Source: Hanleya hanleyi | Taxonomy: Eukaryota > Mollusca > Polyplacophora > Lepidopleurida > Hanleyidae | Direction of reading: 5' to 3' | Length of the DNA stretch: 64,000 nt | Assembly (NCBI GenBank): GCA_036873755.1 | Contig: JAVTVY010016170.1 | Location: 1 to 64,000 of the forward strand | Shown here: positions 1-7,572 of the stretch, piece after piece | Position numbering within the stretch: the stretch's first letter is position 1 | Layout: every line of letters begins with the position of its first letter | The notes under the pieces: generated by a model | Databases searched by the model: none | Seen by the model: only the letters and a program-made list of their open reading frames with translations | Told to the model about the DNA's origin: nothing | Program-made: the position numbers and the translations under genes

Positions 1-2
1 AT

Positions 3-83
3 GAACAACAACTACATGAACCCGACGACGACGATGCCATTGATTACCCGGCTGAACTGAGTCAACCAACACAACGGTGGTAG
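3..83 (+). CDS. Possible C-terminal tail of an upstream Polinton ORF (partial)
   Basis: A frame open from base 3 ends at TAG 81-83 and encodes 26 residues with a DDDD acidic run. Another frame (1-60) is also open, so coding is unproven. It could be the tail of a gene beginning left of the window or merely chance. Confidence 0.2.
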   Translation, partial: EQQLHEPDDDDAIDYPAELSQPTQRW

Positions 84-91
84 AAACTTGT

Positions 92-99
92 TATAAATA
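92..99 (+). promoter_or_regulatory. TATA box of the integrase gene
   Basis: TATAAATA lies 44 bases upstream of the integrase ATG at 136. The same spacing recurs in this provirus: a TATA-like motif at 2415-2423 before ATG 2461, CTATAAAA at 1179-1186 before ATG 1227, and TATTAAAA at 3560-3567 before ATG 3599. This suggests individual short-leader promoters. Confidence 0.6.
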
Positions 100-135
100 A
101 ACCATACTCTCCGGGTCCATCATCCTTGTGTCACC

Positions 136-1184
136 ATGAAGCGCTGGGAGAAGGTGTTGGATAACTTATACTACAGTCCCGACAGTCCGGCGGCCTATAG
201 TGCATTGTCAGCTCTCTATCGAGCGGCCAAACCCCAGGGGATACAACGTGCTCAAGTCCGAGATTGGTTAAGAAAACAAGACACCTATACCTTACATCGA
301 GCTGTCCGTCGCCATTTTCTACGGAACCGGGTCATCGTGGGAGGAATAGATGCCCAGTGGCAAGCGGATTTGGTGGATATGAGCGCCTTTGCCAAACACA
401 ACGATGAGAATCGGTATATCTTGACGTGCATCGATATCCTATCCAGGTATGCGTGGGTGGTACCCATCCGGACGAAAACGAGGGCAAATCTCATAGCGGC
501 GTTCAAAGACATCTTCAAGACCGGGCGCAAACCTTTGTATTTGCAAACCGACGAAGGCACGGAATTCCTCAACAGACCGTTCCAAGCCTTTCTGAAAGCC
601 CAGAAGGTCTTTTTCTTCCATACGTACAACGAGACCAAGGCATCCGTGGTGGAAAGGTTCAACAGGACATTTAAAGGTCGCATGTATAAATATTTCACCT
701 ACAAGAATACAAGGCGGCACATCGATGTTCTCCCGAAACTGGTGAGGGGTTACAATCGAGCCTATCATCGAAGTATACAGAGAGCCCCCATTACCGTGAC
801 CTAACGCAATGAAGCCCAAGTCCGGCGTGTCTTGTACCCCAGGCCATCGCAACCAGCACCGAAGGAGATGTTCAAGGTCGGGGACCCTGTACGGATCAGT
901 AAAGTCAAGGGCAAGTTCGAGAAAAGTTACTTGCGCAACTGGAGCGATGAGCACTTCCTGATTAAACGGCGCCTACCCCGACAGCGGCGAGTCTATGAAC
1001 TGGAAGATCTCCAAGGGGAAACGTTGCTGGGGACGTTTTACGAGACGGAATTACAGCCTGTCGTAAAAACACAGCAAGACTACTACACGGTGGAACAGAT
1101 TTTGAAAACGGAACGTCGACATGGGAAGGTTGGCCCAGTTCCTTCAATTCCTGGGTCGCGGCCAACCAGGTGAAACGGCTATAA
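136..1184 (+). pseudogene. Polinton retroviral-type integrase with C-terminal chromodomain, broken
   Basis: This is an rve-family integrase that would insert the element into the host genome. The catalytic core keeps the three acidic residues of the DD(35)E triad, in ADLVDM, TDEGTEF and ASVVERFNRT. The frame from ATG 136 hits an in-frame TAA at 802-804 (222 codons), then continues in the same frame through a basic SH3-like region (VGDPVRISKVKGKFEKSY) into the start of a chromodomain (YYTVEQILKTERRHGK). Near 1120-1130 the frame is lost. The usual chromodomain end (PSSFNSWV) is found in another frame, ending at TAA 1182-1184, so a small deletion or frameshift has removed the middle of the domain. 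The product is therefore at best the catalytic core alone. Family assignment is firm. Confidence 0.92.
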
Positions 1185-1186
1185 AA
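1179..1186 (+). promoter_or_regulatory. TATA box before the membrane-protein gene
   Basis: CTATAAAA overlaps the end of the integrase chromodomain remnant and lies 47 bases before ATG 1227, the same spacing as the other TATA-like boxes in this element. Confidence 0.55.
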
Positions 1187-1226
1187 CCAGACACCACTAC
1201 CGTCCTCCTTCATTCCACGTCCAACC

Positions 1227-1814
1227 ATGAACACGGTACAACCGTCTCTGAACACAGCGTCTTCCAAAACGCGCAAAGTGCAAGTAGGCTTTGGTGTACT
1301 AGTGCTAACCCTGCTGAGTGTGTTGTACGGAGGTGTGTTTTACGACGTAGCCTATGTCAGCACGTTACTTAACAAACTGAGAACACCAGCCATCAGTGAA
1401 ACCGGTCTACAGAGAGCACCAGTCGTATCCAGCCCAGTCACCACCACCTCCACACCCCGTGTACAAGCCACAACGCGTGTAAGCTCCACACTTACACCAA
1501 GAACACCCACTACGTCTGAAGACCCACCGGATTTCATCCCTCACAGTGAACCGACAACGACGACGACCCACGTTGTACCCATCACCACCATCATCATCCC
1601 TGAACGTGAACAGACGACAACCGACGTTGTGCCCACCACCACCACTCCAGTTCACTCGTACCAAATTTACAAGAGCGGGTTACCACGACAGCGCATACAG
1701 CTCGAACCATGGACCCTCGGTGGCGGCATCCCTTCACTTGCGTCATCGCAGGACCGACGGGCTCCGGCAAAACGCACTTCGTCAGGAAGCTCCTTCAACA
1801 CGCCGACAGCATGA
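1227..1814 (+). CDS. Putative single-pass membrane protein with Thr/Pro-rich mucin-like ectodomain
   Basis: The 195-residue frame starts at ATG 1227 just after a TATA box. Residues about 20-45 form one hydrophobic segment (VGFGVLVLTLLSVLYGGVF) preceded by basic residues. The remainder is dominated by Thr, Pro and Ser with TTTT runs, the composition of an O-glycosylated stalk. The 3' end overlaps the start of the packaging ATPase (1709) in another frame, so the true C-terminus is uncertain. Similar low-complexity membrane proteins occur in Polintons and related viruses, but I recognise no specific family. An envelope or host-interaction role is only inference. Confidence 0.5.
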   Translation: MNTVQPSLNTASSKTRKVQVGFGVLVLTLLSVLYGGVFYDVAYVSTLLNKLRTPAISETGLQRAPVVSSPVTTTSTPRVQATTRVSSTLTPRTPTTSEDPPDFIPHSEPTTTTTHVVPITTIIIPEREQTTTDVVPTTTTPVHSYQIYKSGLPRQRIQLEPWTLGGGIPSLASSQDRRAPAKRTSSGSSFNTPTA

Positions 1815-2356
1815 TCACTCCACCCATTGCCAGAGTCGTGTGGTGTTACGGAGAATGGCAGGAAGCGTATGCAGCAATGCCCTACATCACGTTCGTGGAA
1901 GGCCTACCTAACCTGGCCGATTTGGAACCCGACACCTTGGTGGTTCTGGATGATCTCATGGCGGAGACGGATGCGCGGGTCGCCCAACTCTTTACCAAAG
2001 GCAGCCATCATCGACGGCTCAGCATCATCTACATTGTGCAGAATCTGTTCAGTAAAAACAAAAAACATCGGAACATCAGCTTAAATGCCCACTACATGGT
2101 GGTCTTCAAAAACCCGAGAGATACCACTCAACTGCTGCACCTGGCGAGACAGATGTATCCCGGCCGCACACCGTTTGCATTGGAAGCCTTTAAAGATGCG
2201 ACAACCCCTCAGCATGGGTATCTGCTCTTCGACCTGAAGCAAACCACCTTCGACTACGGACCGGCATCTTTCCCGGAGAGACTCACCACGTGTACATGCA
2301 AAAATAATGTAAACACACCTACAGTGGCTTCCCCAGCTGGGGTGTGTGTGTTTTGA
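1709..2356 (+). CDS. FtsK/HerA-type genome-packaging ATPase (3' end frameshifted)
   Basis: This is a P-loop ATPase of the A32/HerA type that drives viral DNA into capsids. Walker A is GPTGSGKT (residues 15-22) and Walker B is LVVLDD (77-82). The following GSHHRRLSIIYIVQNLF segment is the typical sensor region with a conserved Gln (VQN). The ATG at 1709 gives a Walker A very near the N-terminus, as in other Polinton ATPases. After about codon 180 (near 2255) the sequence stops resembling the family. A better-matching C-terminal stretch lies in another frame and ends at TAA 2305-2307, so a one-base indel has probably replaced the authentic tail with 30-odd unrelated residues. Confidence 0.88.
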   Translation: MDPRWRHPFTCVIAGPTGSGKTHFVRKLLQHADSMITPPIARVVWCYGEWQEAYAAMPYITFVEGLPNLADLEPDTLVVLDDLMAETDARVAQLFTKGSHHRRLSIIYIVQNLFSKNKKHRNISLNAHYMVVFKNPRDTTQLLHLARQMYPGRTPFALEAFKDATTPQHGYLLFDLKQTTFDYGPASFPERLTTCTCKNNVNTPTVASPAGVCVF

Positions 2357-2460
2357 TGATGGGGATAATAAAAAAGAATGAATACCACAGCAGGATTGAT
2401 TTTTGTCTCTGAAGTAGATAAAAAGAGCAGAGTTGTGGGTTCTAGCATTAGTTGTACAGG

Positions 2461-2789
2461 ATGTCTGCGCGAGTACGGAAGCACGCTCCCACGCTCCGTG
2501 TATTGAAGACGGCCCCCCCCCCGAGTTGGTGCGAACCATTGTACGCGGTGCGGACCCTGCTCTCGTGTGCTGTCTGTGCGAGATTGGACTTAATATCTTA
2601 AAAGGCAACGTACCACTGACTCCGGCTCAGAAGACCAAGTTGACCAAGCATAAGACAGGTCTAAGAACCTTAGTCCAGAAGCGAGTGTCTCAAACACAAA
2701 AGAAAAAGGTGTTACAGCAAGGCGGATTTCTCGGGGCTATCTTAGCACCGTTGGGTCCAGTATTGGGTGGACTCTTCGGCCGACAATGA
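2461..2789 (+). pseudogene. Conserved small Polinton virion-associated protein, frameshifted in a C10 run
   Basis: The conserved body (from the ELVRTIVRGADPALV region to the GGFLGAILAPLGPVLGGLFG hydrophobic tail) is read in the frame ending TGA 2787-2789. That frame contains no ATG upstream. The only suitable start, ATG 2461, lies about 46 bases after a TATA-like motif (2415) and encodes a basic N-terminus in a different frame. The two frames meet at a run of ten C at 2513-2522, so a homopolymer indel (real or a sequencing error) breaks the gene. The family is a short basic protein with a Lys-rich middle and an amphipathic/glycine-rich tail, found next to capsid genes in Polintons and adintoviruses. 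It may act as a core or cement protein. Confidence 0.7.
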
Positions 2790-3523
2790 ACCACACGAAA
2801 AAAATGGTCCTCGTCGAACCTCGGCTCCTTCAAAACCTCCAATCGCCCTACCCTGTCCCTTCTACGGTGAAGACGATAAACACCCTCGATGGAGAGATGC
2901 AACAGATCTTGCAGAGACCGGGGTTAAGCGATAGTGAGAAAGTACAACGGTACAATGAGACGCTTCAGCGGTACATGACGTTCATGGACCAATACAAAAC
3001 CCTCTCTGCTCCACCACCACCACCACCATCACCACGTGACACACCGCCGACCTCAGCACCGTTCCAACAGCCGGGTGGGGTACCTTCCACAGCTCCACAG
3101 TGGGTGGAAGACGAAGTCCTGAAGCGTGTACCTGCCTCGTTCAAGAAACAAGCTGGCCTGGTATTACAACGGATGAAACAGAATCCTAGCATGACTTGGA
3201 ATGATAAAGGCGAACTCCTGGTACAGAATCAGGTGGTCCCCGGGACCCACATGACGGATTTAGTGAATGACCTGATGCGTCAACGCAGGACGCACACGAA
3301 TCCTCGAGGATGGGAGGTCTTCGCTCAAGGCTTGAAAGACATGCATGTACCACAGGAAATGGTGGGGAACCCCGAGCGCTGGGCCTTTATGCAGAATGTG
3401 AGTACACCACCAGAACCTTGGGAACCGGAGTCACCACCCAAATCACCACCACGGCGGGCACCTACGTTTTCACCCCTTTTACCACGCCACCACCTGCAAC
3501 CACCAAGAGCTAAATCACCGTGA
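2786..3523 (+). CDS. Conserved Polinton protein of unknown role, proline-rich linker
   Basis: This is 245 residues, with the start overlapping the preceding stop (ATGA). The N-terminal half (residues 1-73) is predicted helical and contains a VEPRLL motif and an MQQILQRPGLSDSEKVQRY stretch. A Pro/Ser-rich linker with PPPPPP follows. The C-terminal half contains WNDKGELL, VPGTHMTDLVNDLMRQRR and NPRGWEVFAQGL, a domain recurrent in animal Polintons between the ATPase and penton genes. A virion-core or scaffold role is inferred from position only. No enzymatic motif is visible. The extreme C-terminus is again Pro/Thr-rich. Confidence 0.72.
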   Translation: MNHTKKMVLVEPRLLQNLQSPYPVPSTVKTINTLDGEMQQILQRPGLSDSEKVQRYNETLQRYMTFMDQYKTLSAPPPPPPSPRDTPPTSAPFQQPGGVPSTAPQWVEDEVLKRVPASFKKQAGLVLQRMKQNPSMTWNDKGELLVQNQVVPGTHMTDLVNDLMRQRRTHTNPRGWEVFAQGLKDMHVPQEMVGNPERWAFMQNVSTPPEPWEPESPPKSPPRRAPTFSPLLPRHHLQPPRAKSP

Positions 3524-3559
3524 CCATCACGACGATTAGCGCCCAAGGGCTGGGAGAAG

Positions 3560-3567
3560 TATTAAAA
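3560..3567 (+). promoter_or_regulatory. TATA-like box of the capsid cluster
   Basis: TATTAAAA lies 39 bases before the penton ATG (3599). No other TATA-like element is seen before the following three tightly packed genes, so this may be the promoter of the whole penton/pX/MCP cluster. Confidence 0.45.
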
Positions 3568-3598
3568 CCAACAGCAGCAGCAGGACAGCTCAGTCATC

Positions 3599-4387
3599 AT
3601 GTTTTACCTCACCCTACCCAGTAACAGCTCGGCTGATGTGTTTCCTGACAGCACCTTGACCAAGTACGTGACCCAGTTACCACAACCGTTGCATTTACCT
3701 GGACGCTGGGAATGTGGACTCGTGGATATCCAATACCCTTACTCGTGGTATAACGTGCGAGCCAATGAAGTATGGTACGAGGTGACCTACGAAGGACAAG
3801 AAACTCGACTCAAACTACCCGAAGGTCAATATGATACCCCCAAGGAGTTCATGGGTGGGCTGAGAAATCTGATGCATTATAAGTCTCTACGAGACGTCAC
3901 GAATACTTCAAAACCCATCAAATCTTTCCCCTTCAAAAATCATGTGGACTTCGATTACAACGCACACAACGACAAGGCCAATCTCACGCTCAGTCCCAAC
4001 GTGAGTGTCGAACTCAGTGCTACCCTACAGCAAATGCTGGCTTTCAATTACCAGGGGTACGCTGGCCCCACCGGCGAGATAGGCCACATCCCGATGGACA
4101 TGCGTGGTGGTATGTATGGCCTGTACGTCTACTCGGACGTGGTCGATGCACACATTGTCGGTGACAGCAACGTACCTCTACTGCGCGTCTGCCCGGTGAA
4201 AGGCACGTATGGAGCTCAAGTCACCCACAGTTTCAGGCATATCGTGTATCTACCGGTCAGTCAGACCGATATTAGCTCCATCGTCATCGATATAAGAGGC
4301 GACACGGGACGACCGGTGGCATTCGAACGAGGAAAAGTGGTGCTGACACTTCATTTCCGTCAAGTCCGAGCGGTTCACTTTGCATAA
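3599..4387 (+). CDS. Polinton minor capsid (penton) protein
   Basis: This 262-residue single jelly-roll protein would sit at the vertices of the icosahedral capsid. It opens with FYLTLPSNSSADVFPDSTLTKY followed by LPGRWECGLVDIQYPYSWYN, the recognisable N-terminal signature of animal Polinton pentons, and ends with a beta-rich segment (GRPVAFERGKVVLTLHFR). Length fits the family. The frame is complete with no visible lesions. Its stop overlaps the next start (TAATG), supporting co-expression with the pX-like and MCP genes. Confidence 0.85.
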   Translation: MFYLTLPSNSSADVFPDSTLTKYVTQLPQPLHLPGRWECGLVDIQYPYSWYNVRANEVWYEVTYEGQETRLKLPEGQYDTPKEFMGGLRNLMHYKSLRDVTNTSKPIKSFPFKNHVDFDYNAHNDKANLTLSPNVSVELSATLQQMLAFNYQGYAGPTGEIGHIPMDMRGGMYGLYVYSDVVDAHIVGDSNVPLLRVCPVKGTYGAQVTHSFRHIVYLPVSQTDISSIVIDIRGDTGRPVAFERGKVVLTLHFRQVRAVHFA

Positions 4388-4794
4388 TGAAGGTGCCTTA
4401 TCAATGCCATACAGCCAGTTACGTCGATCATTACACCAAACAGGCCGGGGGTAACTTTCCTCTCTTTGCGGGTACACGCATGCAACGAGGCCATGGACTG
4501 GGGAACATACTCGGGAGCATCGTCAAAATGTTCCTGCCCTTGGTGACGCGTGGGGTCAAAGCGATCGGCAAACAAGCGGTGCGCAGTGGACTGCAAGTGG
4601 CCGGTGATGTCTTGGGGGGTACGGCACCCAAAGAATGCTTGAAACGGCGGGCCAAAGAAGCGGGAGGCGTCTTGGTGGCCAAAGCACAACGCACCGTAGG
4701 GAATAAAAGAGCTGCCCCACCGAGACCACGCACCAGTCGACGATCGACCCAGCGACGACGCACATCGAAGAAGACCAAGGATATCTTTTCTTAA
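4387..4794 (+). CDS. pX/mu-like basic virion protein
   Basis: This 135-residue protein resembles the adenovirus pX/pVI-type morphogenesis protein of adintoviruses. A short N-terminal YVDHYTKQAGG segment precedes GHGLGNILGSIVKMFLPLV, an amphipathic and glycine-containing helix. The C-terminal third is strongly Arg/Lys-rich (RTSRRSTQRRRTSKKTK), suitable for DNA condensation. It lies exactly between penton and MCP and shares the TAATG overlap with penton; the MCP ATG follows its stop by two bases. The role in virion assembly comes from the family, not from direct motifs. Confidence 0.8.
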   Translation: MKVPYQCHTASYVDHYTKQAGGNFPLFAGTRMQRGHGLGNILGSIVKMFLPLVTRGVKAIGKQAVRSGLQVAGDVLGGTAPKECLKRRAKEAGGVLVAKAQRTVGNKRAAPPRPRTSRRSTQRRRTSKKTKDIFS

Positions 4795-4796
4795 AG

Positions 4797-6101
4797 ATGG
4801 CTTTCATCCATGCCGAGTCGTGTCCTTCTACCAACAGTGAATTTGATTTATGGACCGTCCCACCTACTCAGACCAGTGCCGAAGAGGGTCAATGGGTGGA
4901 ACATCTGCCCCTTTCCAACATTACAGCCACAGGCCCCATTGAATTCACCATCACCAACGCAGATACGACCTACCTGGATTTAGCCCATACGTACCTATAT
5001 GTGAAAGCTAAAATCACCAATAAAGATGGGACAGCCCTGAAAGCAGATGCACCCGTGGGTCCAGTGAATCTCTGGCTTCATTCGCTATTCCAGCAAGTGG
5101 ATATAGCCCTGAGTGATAAACTGGTGAGCGCCTCGACGAACACGTACCCGTATCGAGCCTACATCGAAACACTGTTATCCTACGGGCGTGACGCTAAAAA
5201 GTCGTATTTGACAGCCCCGTTGTTCTACCGAGATACCCCAGGCAAGATGGAAGCGAGTCCTGATAACGCCGGTTACACGGAGAGAGTGGATTTCACAGCA
5301 GAGAGTCACTCGGTCGATATGATGGGACGTCTGCATGCGGACTTATTCATGCAGGACCGATACCTCTTGAATGGAGTACCTGTCAAAATACGACTAGTGC
5401 GCGCAACGCCTGCGTTTGCCTTGATGGCCCCGAATGAGGACCTCGAGTATAACATCGTCATCCAAGAGGCAAGTCTGTTTGTACGCAAAGTGAAACCCAG
5501 CCCAGGTGTACAGTTGGGGCACATCAGAGCCTTGGAGAAAAAACCAGCCCAGTACCCGATTCGACGAGTACAGACCAAGGTCTTTTCCGTTCCTAAAGGC
5601 AATATGATTGTCAATCAAGAAAACCTGTTCCTGGGGGGTTTGCCCAAGCGTTTAACCCTAGCTTGTGTGGAGAACGTCAGTTATAATGGGACTCTCTCGA
5701 GGAATCCGTTCAACCTAAAAGCGTTCAACATCAATTTCGTGGCCCTGCATGTCGATGGCCAACAGGTACCGGCACGCCCCTTACAACCTAACTTTGGAAC
5801 GGACAATTACATCCGGAGCTATCTGAACCTCTTCACAGCAACTGGCCAACTCAACCAAGACGAGGGAAATATGATCAGTCGAGACGATTTCGGCAGCGGG
5901 TACACATTGTTCTGTTTCGATCTGACTCCCACCTTAGACAACGATCATCAACTGAGTCTCATCAAGAAAGGCAACTTACGCTTGGAATTGCACTTCGGGA
6001 CACCTTTACCGAAAACCATCAATGTGATCTGCTACGCTGAGTTTGACAACATCATTCAAATCGATAAAAGCCGTAACGTGCTGTGTGACTTCGCCACCTA
6101 A
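4797..6101 (+). CDS. Double jelly-roll major capsid protein (MCP)
   Basis: The 434-residue frame is complete and undamaged. Its N-terminus (SEFDLWTVPPTQTS, then FTITNADTTYLDLAHTYLYV and LWLHSLFQQVDIALSDKLVS) is the typical start of Polinton MCPs, a family often annotated in animal genomes as 'F54H12.2-like'. Two beta-sandwich halves are separated near residue 220-240. The C-terminal SGYTLFCFDLTPTLDND and GNLRLELHFGTPLP are also conserved. The protein would form pseudo-hexameric capsomers, assembled with penton (upstream) and matured by the protease (downstream, ATG two bases after this stop). Confidence 0.92.
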   Translation: MAFIHAESCPSTNSEFDLWTVPPTQTSAEEGQWVEHLPLSNITATGPIEFTITNADTTYLDLAHTYLYVKAKITNKDGTALKADAPVGPVNLWLHSLFQQVDIALSDKLVSASTNTYPYRAYIETLLSYGRDAKKSYLTAPLFYRDTPGKMEASPDNAGYTERVDFTAESHSVDMMGRLHADLFMQDRYLLNGVPVKIRLVRATPAFALMAPNEDLEYNIVIQEASLFVRKVKPSPGVQLGHIRALEKKPAQYPIRRVQTKVFSVPKGNMIVNQENLFLGGLPKRLTLACVENVSYNGTLSRNPFNLKAFNINFVALHVDGQQVPARPLQPNFGTDNYIRSYLNLFTATGQLNQDEGNMISRDDFGSGYTLFCFDLTPTLDNDHQLSLIKKGNLRLELHFGTPLPKTINVICYAEFDNIIQIDKSRNVLCDFAT

Positions 6102-6102
6102 C

Positions 6103-6576
6103 ATGGATACAGACCAGATAACCACCGTGCTGGAGACTGACCCAGGAACACGTAGGGTCTTTCAAGGAGTGTTCGCCCGAGATGTGTTCCCATTAGACCG
6201 TGTGTATCCGGCTGCTTATGTCCTGAATACAGACCCGATGGATCGGCCCGGTGAACACTGGGTGGCCGTGTACTTGAAAGAAGAGCAGGGTGAATACTTT
6301 GACCCGTACGGCCTACCACCCCTCCATCCCGATTTAACAGACTTCATGGATCAAGGCACAGAGACGTGGTGTTGGAATACTAAAACGTTGCAAAGCCAGG
6401 ACAGTATGGTGTGCGGACAATATTGCTTGTTTTACCTGTACCATCGATGCCGGGGAAGACCCTTATCTACCATCGTCCACATGTTTGACGAGTACCCCAA
6501 GGCCGAGGACCGAGATGTGCTCGTCTATGACTGGGCCGCCCATCATTTCAATGTACAAGTCCCGTTCTGGGCTTGA
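6103..6576 (+). CDS. Adenain/Ulp1-type cysteine protease (capsid maturation)
   Basis: This is 158 residues from ATG 6103, immediately after the MCP stop. An upstream in-frame extension to 6043 overlaps MCP and is not preferred. The catalytic set is visible in order: His52 (GEHWVAVY), Asp67 (YFDPYG), the oxyanion Gln (Q97 or Q99, LQSQDSMVCG) and Cys104 (VCGQYC). Spacing matches adenovirus protease-like C5/C48 peptidases of Polintons, which cleave capsid precursors. No lesions are visible. The last codons lie in a triplicated sequence that continues past the stop. Confidence 0.9.
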   Translation: MDTDQITTVLETDPGTRRVFQGVFARDVFPLDRVYPAAYVLNTDPMDRPGEHWVAVYLKEEQGEYFDPYGLPPLHPDLTDFMDQGTETWCWNTKTLQSQDSMVCGQYCLFYLYHRCRGRPLSTIVHMFDEYPKAEDRDVLVYDWAAHHFNVQVPFWA

Positions 6577-6645
6577 ATTCTTTCAATGTACATACGCCCG
6601 CTGTTCTGGGCTTGAATTCTAGCAAGCCCCTTGTTCTGGGCTTCA
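6558..6645. repeat. Three tandem copies of the protease stop region
   Basis: The motif GTTCTGGGCTTGAATTCT (Phe-Trp-Ala-stop of the protease) recurs twice more downstream, at about 6600-6618 and 6630-6645, the last one diverged. This is a local triplication of the 3' end. Confidence 0.7.
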
Positions 6646-6684
6646 GTTTTCACGTGGTTGTTCTCACGTTGTTGTTGTTCACTG

Positions 6685-6690
6685 AATAAA
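6685..6690 (+). terminator. Polyadenylation signal downstream of the protease
   Basis: AATAAA lies 109 bases after the protease stop, followed by a T/G-rich stretch (tgtcttgtgtgtttt). It could serve the capsid-protease transcripts. Confidence 0.5.
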
Positions 6691-7572
6691 AAATGAGATC
6701 TCACCAAAAAAACCCTGTCTTGTGTGTTTTATTCATAATGCATCTGGAGATTCAGTCAAACTGAAATCAGTGGTGTAGGATGGGGCCAAAATATAACCCA
6801 CCAAGGTTAGAATGCAAGCGCACTATAGTAAAAATAGAGAGCCAATGAAATCAGCCCACAGACCAAGTACGTGTATTTGGTCTAGGTTTGGAGCAGGCAT
6901 TTCATTGAGGTACGTGTATACGGTGAGTGAAGAGGCTCGTCCAACACGTATAGATTATGACTATAAGTTCTTTGTATTCTCCGAACCTTGCCGAAAGGGA
7001 GACCGTTTGACAGGTGACCTTTTGATCCGCGCGTGCGCACTGCCGGTGATGACGCGCACTTCCGGAGAACCTCCGCGCGCGCGCGCGCTGCGTGCTGGGG
7101 CGGGCCAGGCCGGTGAAAAAGTGCCGGCGGTTGAACATCCGGACGTCTAAGGTCGTCTCTTTCAGTGCTCGGGATGTGACCCATCGATACCCAGCAACCC
7201 AACAGAGGTGTTAAGACCATGATATAACCTGCTCGGAGCATGGTTAGTACGAATGATTCGGTGGTGGTGGTGGTGTTCAATAAAAAACTGCATGAAAACC
7301 CAAGTGAAGTTCGATTATTTATTAAGGTGAACATTTTAAGAATGTATGTACAAGTATATAAGAACGTTGCAAACAAGAATTAAGGTGAACGTATGTATAG
7401 AGAGAGAAATCACAGTGGAGTATATAACAGTTCAACCGAGTCCTCGCACTGACGTATATCGTGTACTTATTCAAAAGAATGACAAACAAGTTCATGGTGT
7501 AATGTATATATAGAGAGTTATTTAGAGTCCAAATATGTATGTTCATTAGAAAAGTCCGGGTATAAGATATGT
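6691..7572. other. Intergenic junction between convergent capsid and polymerase genes
   Basis: No supported gene. It holds a GC-rich block at 7026-7130 with an alternating (CG)n run at 7074-7090, a second + strand AATAAA at 7279-7284, a (GGT)n run at 7261-7276, and a - strand AATAAA (7318-7323 complement) suitable for the polymerase transcript. A 112-codon frame at 6812-7150 has odd composition and is probably chance. Confidence 0.5.

Noticed and set aside
285..954. Long frames on - opposite the integrase gene
   Set aside because: They are complementary shadows of the integrase with no recognisable motif.
2433..2460. Upstream start of the small Polinton gene at 2433
   Set aside because: The codon is TTG; the TATA spacing and basic N-terminus favour ATG 2461 with a frameshift.
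6812..7150. 112-codon frame on + between protease and polymerase
   Set aside because: The second half is a GC-rich low-complexity block, there is no family match, and it lies at a convergent junction.
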